A DNA stretch of 64,000 bases, from NCBI RefSeq assembly GCF_006152115.1, contig NZ_VDFU01000001.1:310001-374000 (forward strand), written 5' to 3'. Shown piece after piece: positions 26,364 through 35,464 of this stretch (positions are counted from its first letter, which is position 1; the number at the start of each line of letters is the position of its first letter). Both the position numbers and the translations under genes were made by a program. The notes under the pieces are model-generated. The model ran no database searches, had not been told where the DNA came from, and saw only the letters and a list, made by a program, of their open reading frames with translations. The stretch is from Rubellimicrobium rubrum. Lineage in GTDB: Bacteria; Pseudomonadota; Alphaproteobacteria; Rhodobacterales; Rhodobacteraceae.

Positions 26364-27298
26364 CGGCCGCCACCCAGACCCGCGTCCTCCCTGTCGCCGA
26401 GCCTCGGACCAAGGTGCCCCAAAGCCCCGCCAAGCGCCGCGATTGGCTGACCGCGCTCTTGTTCCTCGCGCCCTTCCTCGTGGTCTACCTCGTTCTTCTG
26501 GTCTACCCGCTGTTCCTGGGAATCTGGATCAGCTTCCGTGACTGGGATCTGATGGGCGGCGACTATGGCTGGATCGGGACTTTGAACTACCAGGATCTTT
26601 GGTCCGACCCGGTCTTCTGGCGCGCAGCCGGCAACACGCTGAAGTTTGCGGCCATGACCGTGCCGTCGATGACGCTGGTCGCGCTTCTTCTGGCGCTCGC
26701 GGTGCAGGGGCCCGGGCGCATCCGGGCAGTCTGCCGTTCGATCTTCTTCCTGTCCTCGGTCTTCTCGGTCACCGTGGTGACGCTGGTGTGGGCGATGGTC
26801 CTGTCCCCCGACCGCGGCTTGATCGCACCCGTGGTTCAGTTCTTCGGGGGCACTCCCTTCAACTTCCTGGGCAGTCCGACCTGGGCCATGCCTGCAATCG
26901 TCGTAACCACGCTCTGGTGGGGCGTAGGGCTCCCCATGGCGCTGTTTCTAGCCTCGCTCGGCTCAATCCCGAAGGAACTCTACGAGGCGGCCGAGCTCGA
27001 CCACGCCTCGCGCTGGTCGGTGTTCTGGCGGATCACCCTGCCCTCGATCCGCCATACGGTGGTTCTCGTCGTGGTGCTCCAGATCGTGGCGCAGCTCCAA
27101 ATCTTTGGCCAGCCCTTCCTGATGACTCAGGGCGGTCCCGCCAACTCCACACGCACCCTCGTCCAGTACATCTACGAAACATCGTTCCGCGATTGGCTGG
27201 TGGGCTACGGCGCGGCCATGGCGATGGTGCTCTTCGTGCTGATGATGATCTTCTCCATGCTCCAGCTCTGGCTGGGCCGCCAAGGGGACGACCAATGA
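26360..27298 (+). CDS. Sugar ABC transporter permease 1 (UgpA/MalF type)
   Basis: A 312-residue inner-membrane protein with about six transmembrane helices; the first is LTALLFLAPFLVVYLVLLVYP. The ATPase-contacting EAA loop reads PKELYEAAELDHASRWSVFWRITLPSIR. Its start overlaps the ATPase stop as ATGA and its own stop overlaps the second permease start in the same way, so expression is tightly coupled. Together with the second permease it forms the channel for the sugar delivered by the binding protein at 28197-29522. Confidence 0.93.
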
Positions 27299-28137
27299 CC
27301 GCCGCGCGCACGGGCTGGGCCCTTTGGGGCGACCGCCTCCTCCTGGCCATCACGATCATCGTTGCGGCCCTCTGGCTTCTGCCGGTCATTTGGGTGGTGA
27401 CCATGTCGCTCAAGCCCAATGCGGAGCTCATGCGCTCCACCTGGGGCTTCATCCCCTACCCCTTCACCATCGAGAACTACACGAACCTCATCCAGCTCGC
27501 GACCGTGCCGCGCTGGCTCGTCAACAGCCTGATCGTCGCCATCGGCATGACGCTGCTCGTGCTGACCGTGTCCTCTCTGGCGGGCTATGCCTTCGCCCGC
27601 CTGCAGTTCCCGTTCAAGCGCACGATCTTTGCCCTGATGATCGCCGGTCTGATGATCCCCGAGCAGGCGGTCTTCCTGCCTCTGCACCAGATGTTCGCGG
27701 ACTGGGGCATCCACAACACGCATGCGGCCCTTGTGATGCCGCGCGTCGCGGTTCCCATTGGCGTGTTCCTGATGATGCAGTTCTTCCGCGCCGTCCCGCG
27801 CGAACTGGAGGAGGCCGCAGAACTCGATCATGCGTCGCGCTTCACGATCTTCTTCAGGATCATGCTGCCGTTGTCGGTTCCGGCGCTGACGACGCTGGGC
27901 TTGTTCACCTTCATCCACGCCTGGAACGACTTCCTGTGGCCGCTCGTTTCGGCCACGGACGCTGACATGTACACCGTCACGGTGGGTCTGGCCTCGATTC
28001 AAGGCAACTTTGCGATGTCCGAGGGGTTGGGTTCGGTGATGGCGTCGGCGGTGTTCGCCTCCCTGCCCATCGTGCTTCTGTTCCTGATCTTCCAGCGTTT
28101 CATCGTGGCGGGCGTCGCAATGAGCGCCGGCAAGTGA
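27295..28137 (+). CDS. Sugar ABC transporter permease 2 (UgpE/MalG type)
   Basis: A 280-residue inner-membrane protein with six predicted helices, starting at ATG 27295 inside the preceding stop. The EAA loop is PRELEEAAELDHASRFTIFFRIMLPLS. The periplasmic-side NYTNLIQLATVPRWLVNSLIVA segment is typical of the MalG/UgpE branch. A longer upstream frame exists but overlaps permease 1 throughout and has no start signal. Confidence 0.93.
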   Translation: MTAARTGWALWGDRLLLAITIIVAALWLLPVIWVVTMSLKPNAELMRSTWGFIPYPFTIENYTNLIQLATVPRWLVNSLIVAIGMTLLVLTVSSLAGYAFARLQFPFKRTIFALMIAGLMIPEQAVFLPLHQMFADWGIHNTHAALVMPRVAVPIGVFLMMQFFRAVPRELEEAAELDHASRFTIFFRIMLPLSVPALTTLGLFTFIHAWNDFLWPLVSATDADMYTVTVGLASIQGNFAMSEGLGSVMASAVFASLPIVLLFLIFQRFIVAGVAMSAGK

Positions 28138-28196
28138 TCAACCCTCCCCGCCGGCAAGGCAGGGCCCCATTGAACCGCATCGACACGGAGGATAAG

Positions 28197-29522
28197 ATGC
28201 ATCACCAGAAGGCCCTCGCGGGCCTCGCCCTGACTACCGCCCTAACGGCCGGGGGCGCGCAGGCGGCCGATATCCAGCTCATGCGCTTCTTCGGCGATTG
28301 CCAGAACGAGTACGGCAGCGTCAACGACGCATCCCAGGCCAACGGCGAATGCGGGATCATCACCGCGCTCGTGAACGAGTTCAACGCGACCAACGAAGGC
28401 GGCCATACCGTCACGGTGCAGACCGCCGACTGGGGCGCCTACTACGACCTGCTCACCGCCACCTACCAGACAGGCAACATCCCGGACGTGGCGGTCATGC
28501 ACTCCTCGGTGATGCCCGACTTCGTGAGCCGCAACCTGCTCACCCCGCTGGGGCCGCTGTTCGAGCAGGCTGGCATCGACACCGCCGACTTCGTTCCCGC
28601 CGCGCTCCAGAACGCCAGCGCGAACGACGAGGTCTATGCCCTGCCCTTCGATCTCCATGCGCTGCTGTTCCACATCAACATGGACCTGATGAGCCAGGCG
28701 GGCTTCGTGAACGAGGATGGCACCCCGCGCCTGCCCACCTCGGCCGAAGAGTTCATCACGATGGGCAAGCAGTTCGAGGAAGCCACCGGCCAGAACTTCA
28801 TCGCCACCGAGTCGCAGTCGGCCGAAGGCATGATGGTGCGCTTCTTCCAGTCGCTCGTGTGGCAGCAGGGCGCGACCACGCTCTCGGACGACGGCACCTC
28901 CGCCAACCTCACCGGGCCCGAGGCGCTGGCTGCAGCCACGTTCGTCAAGCAGATCTACGACGAAGGGCTGGCCGACACCGGCCTCGACTACGCGGGCGCC
29001 GAGCAGGCTTTCCTGAACGGCCAAGCCGGCATCATCATCAACGGCACCTGGGTCGTGGACGCTTACAACGCCCAAGCCGAAAGCGGCAGCGTGCCCCTGA
29101 AGTCCTACGTGGCGACCAACGTCCCTGCCCTGATGGGCGAGGATGCGGTCTGGGCCGACAGCCACATGTGGGTGATCCCGGCGGACGAGAGCCGTCCGCA
29201 GGAGGAGCTCGACGCCGCCGTGGCCTTCCTGACGTTCCTCAACGACAACAACTTCGAATGGTCACGGACCGGCCACCTGTCCGTGCGCCAGTCGGTTCTC
29301 GACAGCCCCGAATTCGCAGCGCTGCCGCACCGGACCGCAATCGCGAACACGTCGCAGATCGCCCACGCCGTTCCCACCACCCAGAACCAGCGCGCGATCT
29401 ACAACGCCATCATGTCCGAGTTCAACTCGATGTGGCTGGCCGGAGCCGAGCCTCAGGCCGCCTTGGACGGGGCCCAGTCGCAGGTCGAGCGCATCCTGCG
29501 CCGCGCCAACCGGGGAGGCTGA
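28197..29522 (+). CDS. Sugar ABC transporter substrate-binding protein (SBP family 1)
   Basis: A 441-residue periplasmic protein. ATG 28197 has a GGAGG site 7 bases upstream and opens a signal peptide (KALAGLALTTALTAGGAQAAD). The mature part is an extracellular sugar-binding fold: ITALVNEFNATNEGGHTVTV, then YYDLLTATYQTGNIPDVAVMHSS, a Trp/Tyr-rich binding region and FLNGQAGIIINGTWVVDAYN. It is last in the ABC operon, followed by a strong hairpin, and a GH2 glycosidase begins 176 bases further on, suggesting that an oligosaccharide is imported and then cut. Confidence 0.92.
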   Translation: MHHQKALAGLALTTALTAGGAQAADIQLMRFFGDCQNEYGSVNDASQANGECGIITALVNEFNATNEGGHTVTVQTADWGAYYDLLTATYQTGNIPDVAVMHSSVMPDFVSRNLLTPLGPLFEQAGIDTADFVPAALQNASANDEVYALPFDLHALLFHINMDLMSQAGFVNEDGTPRLPTSAEEFITMGKQFEEATGQNFIATESQSAEGMMVRFFQSLVWQQGATTLSDDGTSANLTGPEALAAATFVKQIYDEGLADTGLDYAGAEQAFLNGQAGIIINGTWVVDAYNAQAESGSVPLKSYVATNVPALMGEDAVWADSHMWVIPADESRPQEELDAAVAFLTFLNDNNFEWSRTGHLSVRQSVLDSPEFAALPHRTAIANTSQIAHAVPTTQNQRAIYNAIMSEFNSMWLAGAEPQAALDGAQSQVERILRRANRGG

Positions 29523-29535
29523 CGCCTCGCCTCAC

Positions 29536-29566
29536 CGGCCCCGGGGTCTTCTGCGCCCCGGGGCCG
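29536..29566 (+). terminator. Hairpin after the binding-protein gene
   Basis: CGGCCCCGGGG at 29536-29546 pairs perfectly with CCCCGGGGCCG at 29556-29566 over a nine-base loop, 14 bases after the stop. No T-run follows. It may end most transcripts or protect the abundant binding-protein mRNA while some transcription reads into the glycosidase gene. Confidence 0.6.
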
Positions 29567-29698
29567 ACACCATTTGCGTGAGCCTCTCGGGGTGTCGCGC
29601 CACTTCCCAAGACACCGCGTCATGGTGCGACGATCCGCCTGCCCCGCTTTGGGGCGACGACTAACTAAGCCAGCGCTCTACCCTCCCGAGGACTGCCG

Positions 29699-32467
29699 AT
29701 GAACGTCACTGCCTCCATCCCCCTGTCAGCCGCGACCGCCCTCCGGTCGGACCTTTCTCTCGACGGCATGTGGGAGTTTCGGCACGAGTCCGACGCAGCC
29801 TGGCGCGAGGTCCCTGTCCCGGCGCCCTGGCAGATCCTGCCCGGCCTTCATTGGAGCTTTGGCCGCGCCAGCTACCGCCGACGGTTCCCGTTGCCGGACG
29901 GCTGGCGCGATCGGGAGGTCGCCTTGCACTTCGGCGCCGTGAGCGAGTTGGCCACAGTACGCGTCAACGGCCGCGAGATCGGCCGCCATGAGGGCGGCTA
30001 CCTTCCCTTCGATCTGGTGATCCCCACCGACCTTCTTGAGAATGACAATCTCCTCGAGGTGGATGCCGTCCTCCCCGACGCCCGCGACCTGGAGCCGGGA
30101 CTGAACTTCGCCGAGATCCCCCATGGCAAGCAGAGCTGGTATGGCCCGCAGGGCGGCATCTGGCAGTCGGTCCGCGTCGTCGCGCGCCACGCCACTCATA
30201 TCCGCTCGCTCCGGCTCGACCCCCACTGGCCAGAGGGCCGTCTCGAGCTGCAGCTGGCCCTGTCGCGGCCGTTCCAGGGGATGGTCGCCATCGAGGTGAT
30301 CGACCCCGCCGGGCAGGCGCTCCACAGCGAGACGCTGCATCTCGACGCCGACCGACTGTCCCACGCCATGACACTTCCGGCCATCGTGCCCTGGTCCCCC
30401 GACAGCCCCGCCCTTTACACCTTCCGCGCCACGTTGCGCGCCGGCGACGAGGCCATGGACTCCTGTGAGGAACGCTTCGGCTTCCGCCGCTTCGAGTCGC
30501 GCAACGGCATCTTCTACCTCAACGACCAGCCCTTCTACATGCGCGGCGCGCTGGACCAGGACTACTATCCCGACGGCTTCGGCACGCCGCCGTCCCTGGA
30601 ACTGCTTGAGGATCAGGTCCGCAAGGCCAAGGCCATGGGTCTCAACCTCCTGCGTTGCCACATCAAGGTTCCCGACCCCCGCTACTACGAGGTGGCCGAC
30701 CGTCTCGGCATCCTGATCTGGACCGAGATCCCGAACATCGAGACCTTCACGCCCCAGTCGGCCCCCCGCCTGCAGGCGACGATGGAAGGCATCCTGGCCC
30801 GCGACCGCAACCACCCCTCCATCGTGATCTGGACCCTCATCAACGAGGACTGGGGCACCCGCCTGCGCGAGGTAGCGGAGCAGCGGACCTGGCTCGTGGA
30901 GATGTTCGACTGGCTCAAGGCCGAGGACCCTCTGCGCCTGGTTGTGGACAACTCCGCCTGCTTCCCGAACTACCACGTGAAGACGGACATCAACGACTTC
31001 CACTACTATCGGACGGCGCTGGACCGTCGTGAGGAGTGGGAGGCCCTGTCCCGCGAGTTCGCTGGCGCGGCCGACTGGACGTTCTCCCACCAGCCCGAGG
31101 CTCAGTGGACGAAGCAGGAGCCGCTCGTCGTGTCCGAGTTCGGCGTTTGGGGCCTGCCCGATCCTGCGCTGCTCAAGGAGGCCGACGGCCGCGACCCCTG
31201 GTGGACGGCCTACGGCGCGACCTGGGCCGTGGGCGTGGCCCTGCCTCTCGGCATCGAGATGCGTTTCGAGGAGTTGGGCCTCGACCAGGTGTTCGGCAGC
31301 TTCACACAGTTCATCGAGAAGGTGCAATGGCACCAGTTCATGAACCTGAAGTTCGAGATCGAGGACATCCGCTCGCACGCGCCGATCGCGGGCTACGTGG
31401 TGACCGAGTTCACCGATGTTCACTGGGAAGGCAACGGGCTCCTCGACATGGCCCGGAACCCCCGCGTCTTCGCCAAGGCCCTGACCCACGTGAACACCGA
31501 CGTGGTGATCGCCCCGGGCCTGCGCCACCACGCCGCGCGCGCCGGGCAGGACATCCACCTCGATCTCAAGGTGGCCACCGGTGGCGAAAGCCTGCCCGAC
31601 GGTGTTCATCTCGAGTGGCGCCTGAACGACGATAGCGGCACGGTGGCCCTGCCTCAGACTGGGGCGATGGAGGTCACCGGCGCGAGCCTCACGCTCCGGG
31701 CACCACGGGTCAGTGCCCCTGAGATGGCAGCCATCGAATTCCGGGTTCTTGCACCTGATGGCCGCATGATCGCCGAGAACCGCGAGGCGTTGTCCCTCCA
31801 CTCCGAACGGTCGGGCCCCGCCCGCCAGGTCCGCTTCCGCACCGACCGCCCGCTGGTCGGCGAACGGCTCCTCGTCCTCGGTCACAAGGAGGTCGAGGCC
31901 GAGGACGCCGAACTCTTCGTGACGGACATGCTCGACGGCCCTCGCATCGAGGCCATCCACGCCGGGGCGCATTACCTCCAGATCGTCGATCAAGGTCAGC
32001 GGCGGCTGCGCGACGACACCTCACCGCGCGATGGGCCCATGACCATCCAGATCGAGGACGCGCCCGGCGGCACCCGGTCCGAGGCATACTTCAGCTTTCC
32101 CGGCTATGCGCTCCAGAACCGCCACAACACGATCTGGCGGGGCGACTGGGTAGGCAATTTCCCCTGGCTCCGGCGCGACGGCGTGTTCGGTCACCTCCCC
32201 GGCGGCCCGCTCCTCGACCTTGGCTTCGCCCGCGTCATCCCGCACCAGGTCCTCACCCACCAGCGGTCCTGGGAGTTCCGGGGCCGGGTCCATGCCGGGA
32301 CGGTCGTGGGGTGGGTTCACCGCCCGGCCGCCTTCGTCATCGAAAAGCGGCTCGGGCGTGGCAAGCTCGTCATCTCGACTTTCCGCCTCATGCGCGACCC
32401 TTTCGACGCGGATCCAACCGCGACAGCGCTTTGGGACGGTCTCATCGACCTGGCCTTGCGGCCCTGA
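29699..32467 (+). CDS. Glycoside hydrolase family 2 enzyme (beta-galactosidase / beta-glucuronidase-like)
   Basis: A 922-residue enzyme. An N-terminal jelly-roll sugar-binding domain (LDGMWEFRHESDAAWREVPVPAPW, about residues 20-160) is followed by an Ig-like domain and the TIM barrel. The barrel entry is FGFRRFESRNGIFYLNDQPF. The acid/base is Glu383 in TLINEDWG and the nucleophile is Glu480 in VVSEFGVWG. Beyond about residue 610 there are further beta domains and a C-terminal region (about 720-922) resembling a glutamine-amidotransferase/ThuA-like fold (HNTIWRGDWVGNFPWLRRDG, GRGKLVISTFRL). No signal peptide, so it should act in the cytoplasm on imported sugar. GAGGA precedes the ATG. Exact linkage specificity is not readable. 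Confidence 0.88.
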   Translation: MNVTASIPLSAATALRSDLSLDGMWEFRHESDAAWREVPVPAPWQILPGLHWSFGRASYRRRFPLPDGWRDREVALHFGAVSELATVRVNGREIGRHEGGYLPFDLVIPTDLLENDNLLEVDAVLPDARDLEPGLNFAEIPHGKQSWYGPQGGIWQSVRVVARHATHIRSLRLDPHWPEGRLELQLALSRPFQGMVAIEVIDPAGQALHSETLHLDADRLSHAMTLPAIVPWSPDSPALYTFRATLRAGDEAMDSCEERFGFRRFESRNGIFYLNDQPFYMRGALDQDYYPDGFGTPPSLELLEDQVRKAKAMGLNLLRCHIKVPDPRYYEVADRLGILIWTEIPNIETFTPQSAPRLQATMEGILARDRNHPSIVIWTLINEDWGTRLREVAEQRTWLVEMFDWLKAEDPLRLVVDNSACFPNYHVKTDINDFHYYRTALDRREEWEALSREFAGAADWTFSHQPEAQWTKQEPLVVSEFGVWGLPDPALLKEADGRDPWWTAYGATWAVGVALPLGIEMRFEELGLDQVFGSFTQFIEKVQWHQFMNLKFEIEDIRSHAPIAGYVVTEFTDVHWEGNGLLDMARNPRVFAKALTHVNTDVVIAPGLRHHAARAGQDIHLDLKVATGGESLPDGVHLEWRLNDDSGTVALPQTGAMEVTGASLTLRAPRVSAPEMAAIEFRVLAPDGRMIAENREALSLHSERSGPARQVRFRTDRPLVGERLLVLGHKEVEAEDAELFVTDMLDGPRIEAIHAGAHYLQIVDQGQRRLRDDTSPRDGPMTIQIEDAPGGTRSEAYFSFPGYALQNRHNTIWRGDWVGNFPWLRRDGVFGHLPGGPLLDLGFARVIPHQVLTHQRSWEFRGRVHAGTVVGWVHRPAAFVIEKRLGRGKLVISTFRLMRDPFDADPTATALWDGLIDLALRP

Positions 32468-32476
32468 AGGCAACAG

Positions 32477-32511
32477 CCCTGCCGCTCGATCATTCGCATC
32501 GAGCGGCAGGG
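32477..32511. terminator. Long perfect hairpin between convergent genes
   Basis: CCCTGCCGCTCGAT at 32477-32490 pairs perfectly with ATCGAGCGGCAGGG at 32498-32511 around a seven-base loop. It lies 10 bases after the GH2 stop and 135 bases beyond the stop of the convergent receptor gene. There is no T-run on either side, so a strong structured terminator is inferred. Confidence 0.6.
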
Positions 32512-32646
32512 AGCCGGAAATGTTTGAGAACCTGATAACGGGCGCCCGAGCCGTCGCTTGTTGGCTCGCCCGTCGGGGCCGCACGCATCGGGTCGCCCTC
32601 GACTGGCGACCCGCCGGGACCTTAGTGATCGATTCCCGCCGACGGC

Positions 32647-34734
32647 CTACCAGCTGTATGTCAGGCGGGCCCGGACCTCTCGACCGTCATTGTAGTAGGC
32701 GTTGTTCGTGAAGGTATCGACCGACGCGATCTCACGCTGGTCAAAGAGGTTCGACACGTTCAGGGCCAGCGCCACATCCTGAGTGACCTGATAGCTCACC
32801 GCCGCATCGACGACGGCTATACCTTCGATTTCAATGGTGTTGGCATTGTCAGAGAAGCTCGGGCCCGTGTAGCGCAGTCCGCCTCCGACCGTCAGATCGC
32901 CCCGCGCGCCTTCGCCCGGCACCGTGTAGTCGGCCCAAAGCGAGGCAGTGTGCTCGGGCACGAGCATGGGGCGATTGCCCTCGTTCCCGGCCGTGCCGTT
33001 CTCCACGATCTCGGCATCCCAGTAGGCATAGGCGGCCGTCAGGCTGAGCCCCTGCCCCATCGCCCACTTGCCTTCGACCTCGGCTCCCCGAACCCGCGTC
33101 TCGCCGACCTGCTCGTAGACCGCGGGCGCGACCTGCGTGACGAGGTTGGTCTGGGCGAGGTCGAAGAGAGAGGCCGTAAGCAGCGCGTTGCCACCCAGGG
33201 GGCGATACTTGGCGCCGACCTCGTACTGCGTCCCTTCCTGCGGCTCCACGCCCGTCGCGAGAAGGCCGCGGTCATAGGAGCCGGTGGGCTGGAAGGACTC
33301 GGAGTAGTTGCCATAGAGCGAGAGGTCCGGCGTGGCCTTGTAGGTCAGGCCCGCACGCGAGGTGAAGGCCTCGTCCTCGAAGTCCGTCGTCGCGCCGGGC
33401 GGGCCTGTCTCGGTGGTCACCATGTCATAGCGGCTGCCCAGCGTCAGAATCCAGCGGTCCGCAACGGTCAACTCCTCCTGCAGGAAGACGCCGGTGTTTT
33501 CCTTGTTCATCACCTGGTCCGCCGCATAGGTGATGGTCACGCAGGAGCGGCCGCAGAAGACGGGGTTCTCTGGATCGATGCCGGTGGCGGTTCCGATGTT
33601 GAAGGTTTCGGACACGTCCTCGTTGACGTAGTCCAGGCCGACCAGGGTCCGCGACCGCACGCGGCCCAGGGTGGCGTCGTACTGGAGCTGGTTGTTGATC
33701 GCAAAGCGCTCGAGCTCGCCATAGACGGCATAGGCCGAGCGGGGCGTGGCGGCGGTCGGCCCAGCGCCGTAGATGGACTCGTAGGTGAGGTCGAGCGTCG
33801 TGTAGCGCGCCGTCTGGCGGAAGGTCAGGCTCTCGCTGAAGCGGTGCGAGGCGTCCCAGCCCAGGTTGACCTCTTCCCGGTCCATGGCATTGAACCCGGG
33901 TTCGCCCAGGAAGGTATCGAAATCGATATCAGAGCCGACAGGGATGGCATGGCCGGGGTTCCCGTCACGCTTGCTGTAATCGGCGAGCAGGGTGATCTCG
34001 GTCGCGTTGCTCGGCTTCCAGGTCAACGCCGGGGCGACATACACGCGGTCATCCTCCGTGTACTCCGCCCCGTTATCGCCATCCTGCGACAGGGCCGTGA
34101 GCCGATAGGTCCACTCGCCCGCCGCGTCGAGAGGCCGGCCGACGTCGAGGCCGAACTCCAGATGCTCGGGGCCCACGGCCACGGTGGACTCGCCAAAGGG
34201 CTGGTCCTGCGGTCGCTTGGTGATCGCGTTGACGAGCCCGCCCGGCGTGTTGAGCCCGAACAGCGTCGAGGTCGAGCCTTTCAGCACCTCGATCCGCTGC
34301 AAACCGAAGGGCTCCAGCTTGCCGCCAGTGAAGTTCGTGGTTCCAGAAGGCAGGCCGTCCCGATAGGTGCCCAGCCCCGCCTGATAGAATCCGCGAATGC
34401 GCACGTAGTCGTACCGGTCGTCGCTGCCATATTCATCGGTGCTGACGCTGGAGGTGTAGGACAGAGCGTCCGTCGTGTCCTCGACGTCGCGGCGTTCGAG
34501 CTCGGCCTCGGTGACGACCGACACGGCGGCGGGCACGTCGATGACCGGCGTATCGGTCCGGCTCGCGGTGGCCGTCCGGGTGGCCACCACGGTTCCGTCC
34601 GGCCCGATCGCGCCCTCAAGCTCGAACCGCACAGTTCCAAGATCGAGGGGGTTCTCCGCTTCCTGCGCCAGGAGCGGGATCGGCAGGATGGCGCAGGCCG
34701 TGCAGAGCAACGTCCGCAGCATGGCTGCGCTCAT
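32647..34734 (-). CDS. TonB-dependent siderophore-type outer-membrane receptor
   Basis: A 695-residue outer-membrane protein. From MSAAMLRTLLCTACAILPIP it has a signal peptide cut after LLA-Q; a start at 34794 would add 20 residues, and no candidate has a good ribosome site. The plug domain follows (TPVIDVPAAVSVVTEAELERRD, YVRIRGFYQAGLGTYRDGL, RIEVLKGSTSTLFGLNTPGGLVNAITKRP). The rest is a 22-strand barrel of siderophore-receptor type ending in the aromatic LTYSW. It probably imports ferric siderophores, though its position among sugar genes leaves a glycan ligand possible. No TonB/ExbBD genes are nearby. Confidence 0.88.
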   Translation of the reverse strand: MSAAMLRTLLCTACAILPIPLLAQEAENPLDLGTVRFELEGAIGPDGTVVATRTATASRTDTPVIDVPAAVSVVTEAELERRDVEDTTDALSYTSSVSTDEYGSDDRYDYVRIRGFYQAGLGTYRDGLPSGTTNFTGGKLEPFGLQRIEVLKGSTSTLFGLNTPGGLVNAITKRPQDQPFGESTVAVGPEHLEFGLDVGRPLDAAGEWTYRLTALSQDGDNGAEYTEDDRVYVAPALTWKPSNATEITLLADYSKRDGNPGHAIPVGSDIDFDTFLGEPGFNAMDREEVNLGWDASHRFSESLTFRQTARYTTLDLTYESIYGAGPTAATPRSAYAVYGELERFAINNQLQYDATLGRVRSRTLVGLDYVNEDVSETFNIGTATGIDPENPVFCGRSCVTITYAADQVMNKENTGVFLQEELTVADRWILTLGSRYDMVTTETGPPGATTDFEDEAFTSRAGLTYKATPDLSLYGNYSESFQPTGSYDRGLLATGVEPQEGTQYEVGAKYRPLGGNALLTASLFDLAQTNLVTQVAPAVYEQVGETRVRGAEVEGKWAMGQGLSLTAAYAYWDAEIVENGTAGNEGNRPMLVPEHTASLWADYTVPGEGARGDLTVGGGLRYTGPSFSDNANTIEIEGIAVVDAAVSYQVTQDVALALNVSNLFDQREIASVDTFTNNAYYNDGREVRARLTYSW

Positions 34735-35048
34735 GGCTGGACGCGGCGTGGGGAAAGCAGGGACGAGCGAAGTTCGATGGAAAACAGGCATCATGCACCA
34801 GTCCAGAGTCAAAATGTGGAGGAGTTGGCTGGACCATCGCGACCGAACTCGCGGAGATCTTGCTGTCCGGCCCTGCCTAAGGCCCGGCCGGATGATGGTC
34901 AAACTGGATTGATCCCCGGCTCGGCCCCGCCAGGCAATTACTGTGGCAAGCCTGCCGTGACAGGCTCTCGGGTACACGAACCGCACCTTGCATGCGGGAC
35001 TGCCCGCATCAGAGAGACGTCTCCGGTGACAGAGGGAAGGCGGATTCC
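34735..35048. other. Upstream region of the receptor gene
   Basis: These 314 bases lie between the receptor gene and an IS481-type remnant. They should contain the receptor promoter. No convincing Fur box (a 19-bp GATAATGATAATCATTATC-like palindrome) is visible. Confidence 0.35.
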
Positions 35049-35345
35049 ATGAGCAAAGACCAGCGGGAGATCCGCCGCAAGGTGCGCATACTGCAGTACG
35101 CAAAGCTGTCCTGAGACGTCAGGGGGACGGCATCAGCGCGGCCAGCCTCTACCGGTGACGGCAAGCCTACACAGCCAAGGGTGAGGCCGGCTTGCTAAGC
35201 AAACGGTCGGTGTCACACTACCGTCCCAGCACGATCTCCGACGAGGTTGTGGAGGAAGTCCTACGCCTGAGCAGCGCGTACCACCTCAACCCCATGCGCA
35301 TCGTCTGGGTCACTGGCCCGCTACGACCTCCAAGGCCTCTGCCTT
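35049..35345 (+). pseudogene. IS481-family transposase remnant (N-terminal part, broken)
   Basis: ATG 35049 opens MSKDQREIRRKVRILQYAKLS and then meets a stop. Continuing in a shifted frame gives DGISAASLYR-stop-RQAYTAKGEAGLLSKR, where a Trp codon of the usual YRW motif has become TGA. Then come ISDEVVEEVLRLSSAYHLNPMRIVW and a second shift (LARYDL). The order matches the helix-turn-helix half of IS481-type transposases (EIRRKLRVL ... FYRWR ... GEAGL ... YHLGPMRIVWY). The DDE catalytic domain is absent. It is inert debris beside the receptor gene. Confidence 0.75.
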
Positions 35346-35464
35346 GGACTAGGACTTCAAGGCCCCTTCTGCTGAGCGCGTGGCTGGACACGGTCATGTT
35401 GTCCTCCCACGCGCTCCCTCGGTGCTCCTGCCGGCAGCAACGAGGCTCGGTCGGCGGTAGAAGG

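Noticed and set aside
29726-31993. Minus-strand open frame of 755 codons
   Set aside because: Shadow of the GH2 enzyme; the plus strand has both catalytic Glu motifs.
32950-35052. Plus-strand open frame of 700 codons opposite the receptor
   Set aside because: The minus strand encodes the plug and barrel of a TonB-dependent receptor; the plus frame is an antisense artefact of GC-rich codon use.
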